Shown here piece after piece: positions 59,401 to 64,000 of a stretch of 64,000 nucleotides of DNA. Both the position numbers and the translations under genes were made by a program. Under the pieces are notes generated by a model that was not told where the DNA came from, ran no database searches, and worked only from the letters and a program-made list of their open reading frames with translations. The DNA lies in contig OZ025278.1 of the NCBI GenBank assembly GCA_964019165.1, forward strand, positions 407,001 through 471,000, in the 5' to 3' direction. The stretch comes from Mastigias papua. Taxonomy: Eukaryota; Cnidaria; Scyphozoa; Rhizostomeae; Mastigiidae. Within the stretch, counting starts at the first letter, position 1; every line of letters starts with the position of its first letter.

Positions 59401-62400
59401 TGTTGATTTGCTTCATCTTTGTGTCATGTTTATACTCGTGTTAACGTTAAAAAGGCCTAGTATTGCTGTCTTTCGTATTGACTCAAGCCAAATGTGCTGT
59501 GACTCATGGCCCTCCCAAGTTGTAGTGCGTATTTTTACAATATGAAACTGCGCAGTTTGTAGATAGATGAATTTTCACAAATGATGATTTGTCAGTTGAT
59601 AACAGAATGTTTGCGATTTTACAATTTGCTTAATCAGAAGTATCTTTTAGAGATGGCACTTTCCCTGAGCCATCAAATCTATGAAGGGTAGGGTGATTAG
59701 TTCCTATATCCTCGTCACACTTGTCTCCCAATCTTGCCTACCAGATTTTCATTTCATTATGAGAAATGAACGAGCTTCCAACCTAAAGGTTATTGGATAT
59801 ACAAAGATATCTTACTTAAATTGACTAGATACGTGAGAGCATATATACAATCATACATCATATTTGTGGAGCAAAGAGGGAAAATTTGAAATTTTATTAA
59901 TTTTACACAAACGTTTGAAAACTGCTTCATAGTATTCCATGTAGTACTTTGCGTTATTTCCTGAGTCTATGTTTCAAACTTTTATTTTTGTGATTCTATT
60001 TTGAACCCTTGTTATTTTTAGTGGGCATTGGCATAACATGGGACACTGACCGACCTCATCCAGATTATGTCATGGATGTGCTGGATTGTCTGGGAAAGAG
60101 GCTTCAGATCAAAGATGTATGTGCGAACTCTTGAGAAATTTCTTTTTGATTCACAAATGATTTGGGAAATTCTATCATTCGTCAATTTGATTATATGCAG
60201 AATGTGCTTAGGTATAAGTTTATGGTTTGATTTAATTTTTTGCAATTAGTGAGTATGCAAACTACGCTACCGACAACCAGCCAAACAGTTCCCTCGTCTC
60301 CAAATTTTTGTAGAAACACTTACTCTTAAGTACCGAATAATCGTCCCCCCGATTGTTAATTTTGAAAATTTTTCCAACCCCCCCGACACTTATTCCAGCC
60401 CCCCATTTATTAATTTTGAAGATTGTTTCAGTGAAATAGTGTTTTTCACAGGGAATATTTTCATGTACTTAGAGACTAATTTATTTAATAATCGCTTTGA
60501 ATACAACTATAAGTTCCTTGCCTTTTATTGACCTGTTTATTGACAATATTTGATTTGTCATTTTTCCTAAAATGTTCTTTGGAACATCCATTTCCTATAT
60601 GCTCCAACCCCCATTTGTTTCAACCCCTAGTTATTATTATTTTTCAGGACATTTTCCAACCCCCACATATTCCCACCCCCCTATTTATTCGGTACTCAAG
60701 AGTATGCATTTGGTCGCTTATGACATTGAATATTTTTGAAATATAAATAAAAAGTTATAGTTATAGAAACACAATTTCATAACGCCTCGTTTCAATTTAC
60801 TAATTCCTAATTTTACGACTTTTAGTGTCGGACGAAAAAAGCTTTCAGTATGCTGAAAGAATGTTCCGCTTTTTCGTGCTATAGTGAAATTCCTAGTTTG
60901 TATGTTGTTTTATTTGCTATTGCTTCTTCCAACATTTACCAGTCTGTATATTAGCATGGTATTTTCTAGATGTTTGATACTGTTATCGACGAAAGGGCGA
61001 AAAGAATGCGATTAAAACTTGTTGGAATTATGACGTATTATGGGAAACATTACACAACGTTTGTTTATAATTCGAAGCTGGACACCTGGTTTTACCTAGA
61101 TGATGCGAGAGTTAAGGAGGTAAAGATTTTGTCCTGTGGACTGACTGCTTTACTCTCTATTCTTTGATTATAGTCTAAATCTTGCATTGTCATATACGAA
61201 AGCAGAAATTTGGAAGGTGGTAGCAAACGCATATACTAGCATGACAGCGAGGCATGTAGTGTCGTGGAAGTGAGGCATACAATGGGATGCAGGCGAGACT
61301 TGCACTTCCGTGCGAGTTTCTTTAGGCCGTTTAATTTTTGCATCAGCTATATATCGCAATTTTGATTTAGCGAATAGCAGCTTGGATTGATTAAGGTTAA
61401 TGCAAAAGTTAGACAAAATTGATTGTAAAGTAATTTTTTATTTAGCGAAAGCATACCCTTTCGCTAAAATCGCAAAAATCGCTTAAATCTCTAAAATCGC
61501 TAAAATCGCAAAAATCGCTAAAACAACATGACACAAAAATCAAACGGCCTAATGTAAGCTTGCAGAGGTGTGGGAATGAGTTATTTTTCGAGTGCAGCTT
61601 TGTAGTACCATTGAGCATTGGTGATTATGATTTATAAGTTTGCTGTTCTCACAGCTTCAATTTTTTAATCTTAAGGTGGGTAGAAGCTTGGATTTGGTGA
61701 AGGAAAGGTGTTTTCGTGGAAGGCATCAGCCACTTCTTGTCTTTTATGCAAATCAAGATGGAGAACCGATCGCTTCCACAAAGGCACCGCAGGGGACGAA
61801 AGTTGTTAGCAAGGAGGAGCTTCTGAGTGCACGATTCATCAGCGAAAGAACTCGCGGAAAGGATGCGGTTAGAGTTACATCACCAAAACAGAAAGGAGCA
61901 AAGAAATTGGCGGATAAAGAGGAGAGAGAGCAGGATGGGCCTGCTAAGAGAAAATCGTTTTCAAAACTGGTTGGATCGGCATTTGGACGATCGAAATCAC
62001 TGAAATCAAAGTCTGGCAAAGGCCGACAGACTAGATACAGTGGTGATCACGTGTTATCTGTAAATGGACAAGATGTCCGTAAGGATAGAGAACTTCTAAA
62101 CAGATCTTTAGATGAGCAGCAGGTCTGGAATAATTGTTATGCGGAGGAGGATACACCGGAGCAGAGAAAAAAGTCCGGTGGGGAGGTGAAGGATTGGAGT
62201 TCAGCTAGTGGTGTAAGGTCAAAGCATGATGCTAGTGCAGGCACAGAGGCATCCAAAAGTCCTGGTAAATCATCAAATGATTTTGTGAAGATGAACGGAA
62301 AGGCACATCAAACGCAGCGATTACAGAAACATCAGCAACACCTGAGGAGCCTTGGATCGAAGTTGGATACAACAGGTGATTCATCTGATTACGACAATTT

Positions 62401-63915
62401 TGAAAGACCAAAATCGAATACAAAACACCAAAGGACGAGAACGTCACCGGAGATATTTGGAGCTGATAGAAGAAGGGATGACGAGTTGAGCCCAGTTCGA
62501 AGTGGGGGGTATTCTTATGACAACAGAGTTGATCCAGGAGTCCAGGAATCGCATCATCAACATAGGAGGTTCATTGACCAAGGAGGTATACCAATACACA
62601 AACCATCTCTTTGCGTTTCGTTTTTCCAAAATTTACAGAGAAATTGACTTCTGTTGATGTATAAGGATAGAAATCAAATAGATATCATCAAGATTAACAA
62701 TAGCATCGTTGTCAAGAGAAAAATAGCTGGTGATGATATATAAACTATACCTTCAACCGTTAATGATGGTTTGAGTTTTTGTGCTAAGTAATGTAATTCA
62801 AAATGACCAACCTTTCTCTGGTTGTCAATTCCTCACAACAAACCTTCCTCTTTTATGAACAATTATAACTGGCAAAAATTTTCAAGCTCTATACATTTTA
62901 ATGCCTTTTTAATTCCTTATATCTTTAGACGCTAGTTCTTTATTGGTTATGGAACAGTCTTATGTATATTATCTCGTACAGGATTTAAGACCATAAATGA
63001 GATTCACACACGATAACTAGACTGAAGGTACCAGAATGAAATGAATTCATTATAAGGAGATACATTCGAATTCTTATTTGTTAGATGCCTATGCAGACAC
63101 CGTCGATGAAGCTGAGAGCCTCATTGTCAGTTCTATCCAAGCCGAACAAGAGGGCAACCTCGTGGAATCATTTCATCTTTGCAATCAAGCAAACAGTATG
63201 TCTCGTTTTCAGCTCCTTTGCTCATATGAATCCCACAAAAGAGTTCTAGCAAGCGATAAAATTTATTTAAAGGCGACCAATGTAGTAATCAATATGTTTA
63301 AACCGTTTTGAATCAGCCAATCGTTTTTATCGATTTAAATGAAGTCTGAGTTCTTGTCTACTCAATCATGAGATTATCTTGAAGTCATTTCTTGAAAAAT
63401 TTTCTATTAACGTCAATTTGTTCTCTTACTTCAAGTATGAGTTTATTTAGCTTTTAAGCTCTTGAGAAATATAACAGGAAAGCAATCAGTGGTTCGTAAT
63501 GAAGTCGCTGTTTGTTTGTTGTTGGCTGGGATCATAGGACTTGCGATAGAAGTGAGGAGATTTCAGAGACTTTCAATGGGCCCTCAGTAAAACAGTACTG
63601 CCTATTCGCTTGCATATAAGGTATAGTCAGCACTTGATGGATTCAATTTTGTAGCTATAAGGCATTTCTGATGCGTGACGTATTGATATTTTAGTGCGGT
63701 ATAAAATCGCTTTTGGATTACATGGCATCACGGATAAAATGAGAGACCTCGCTGATAAGAGATTCATTGAGACACAGAACAGGACTCGATTGCTGAACGA
63801 CAAAATCAATGCATTCAGAGAAAGAGCATCAAAGTCAGCTGATTATAGTCGAGAAGTTTCGAAAACGTCCGATTATGGGAGTTTATCTGATGCATCTGGA
63901 AGCCCAATGGCGTAA
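53449..63915 (+). CDS. USP54: USP53/USP54-like ubiquitin-specific peptidase
   Basis: The 13 exons are 53449-53565, 54408-54500, 54736-54819, 55320-55370, 55726-55839, 57050-57129, 58250-58349, 59294-59375, 60022-60116, 60970-61119, 61676-62585, 63085-63195 and 63695-63915; all phases agree. The USP fold occupies about the first 330 residues: Cys box [12 protein letters not shown] (Cys about 32), [38 protein letters not shown], then the His box [15 protein letters not shown] and the DDARVKE segment. A Ser/Lys-rich tail follows (exon 61676-62585), then an [20 protein letters not shown] helix-pair region like that of USP54. Known family: long called inactive, with later work reporting K63-directed activity. 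The TAA at 63913 sits inside a GTAAGA donor-like sequence, so the 735-residue product may be incomplete. Confidence 0.92.
56195..56470. repeat. Two tandem copies of a ~140-bp repeat plus C-rich tail
   Basis: Units at about 56200-56338 and 56340-56470 share GTGACTTTATG, AGGAGAGCCAG, ACAAATGCCCCTTGA and TGCCATAAATCCTAAAA. They lie in a USP54-like intron. Downstream C-rich phrases (AATAAGCCCTCACCC near 56704) resemble those at 35925-36010 and 58758-58800, suggesting one dispersed family. Confidence 0.7.
60323..60702. mobile_element. Tc1/mariner-type MITE (TA target) in USP54-like intron
   Basis: The inverted ends read CTCTTAAGTACCGAATAA on the left and CTCTTGAGTACCGAATAA on the right (minus strand), one mismatch in 18. 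TA dinucleotides flank both ends (60321-60322 and 60703-60704). The interior alternates C-rich blocks (CCAACCCCC, CCAGCCCCCC) with TTTATTAATTTTGAA. No coding frame is present. The TA duplication is typical of the Tc1/mariner superfamily. Confidence 0.72.
61440..61535. repeat. AAAATCGC short tandem repeat
   Basis: Irregular repetition of TAAAATCGC, AAAAATCGC and TAAATCGC units with a nearby inverted TTAGCGAAA motif, in the intron before the largest USP54-like exon. It resembles the degenerate interior of a MITE. Similar AATTCGCG-rich sequence occurs in a VPS11 intron near 20900-21030. Confidence 0.5.
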
Positions 63916-64000
63916 GATTTGTTATATGGCCATTTTCATACAAAAATCTTCTTTGAACACTAATTTTTCCGTGCAACAAGCACTTTTTCGTGGTCGAAGC

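Overview
This is an AT-rich, intron-dense animal genomic window. GT-AG introns, many phase-matched exons, long TA/TG microsatellites and numerous short inverted-repeat transposons point to an early-branching invertebrate. Repeat types reminiscent of cnidarian genomes make an anthozoan or other cnidarian my best guess; that assignment is an inference. No prokaryotic features, rRNA or tRNA genes were recognised.

Layout. (1) 71-8332, minus strand: nine exons of a sorting nexin 19-like gene (PXA, PX and nexin-C domains), running off the left edge. (2) 9427-10556, minus strand: the last three exons of DLAT, the pyruvate dehydrogenase E2 subunit, cut by a 200-base assembly gap (10562-10761). (3) 12507-27548, plus strand: 33 exons of VPS11, a core subunit of HOPS/CORVET. 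Its first exons are missing, and the gap lies on that side. (4) 27873-37395, minus strand: two neighbouring class-I O-methyltransferase genes of the COMTD1/CCoAOMT type. The second has two candidate first exons for one catalytic exon. (5) 37616-38912, plus strand: IMPACT, 220 bp from the distal methyltransferase first exon and divergent from it. (6) 39185 to about 50040: a direct tandem segmental duplication, each copy holding a complete three-exon microsomal glutathione S-transferase 1-like (MAPEG) gene. The second copy carries a 2.6-kb DNA transposon in its first intron. (7) 53449-63915, plus strand: thirteen exons of a USP53/USP54-type ubiquitin peptidase, probably continuing beyond the window.

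The genes are ordinary housekeeping functions rather than one pathway: endolysosomal trafficking (SNX19, VPS11), mitochondrial metabolism (DLAT), small-molecule methylation and detoxification (COMTD1-like, MGST1-like), translational stress control (IMPACT) and deubiquitination (USP54-like). Two groups (SNX19/DLAT/VPS11 and COMTD1/USP54) are also linked in human, which suggests retained ancestral linkage.

The more unusual signals are the shared catalytic exon in the methyltransferase locus, a near-identical tract covering intron 2 and exon 3 of the two MGST1 copies, a His-to-Asp change at a VPS11 RING zinc-ligand position, and several well-bounded inverted-repeat elements with target-site duplications. 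One of these, in a VPS11 intron, holds two degenerate hammerhead-ribozyme-like cores.
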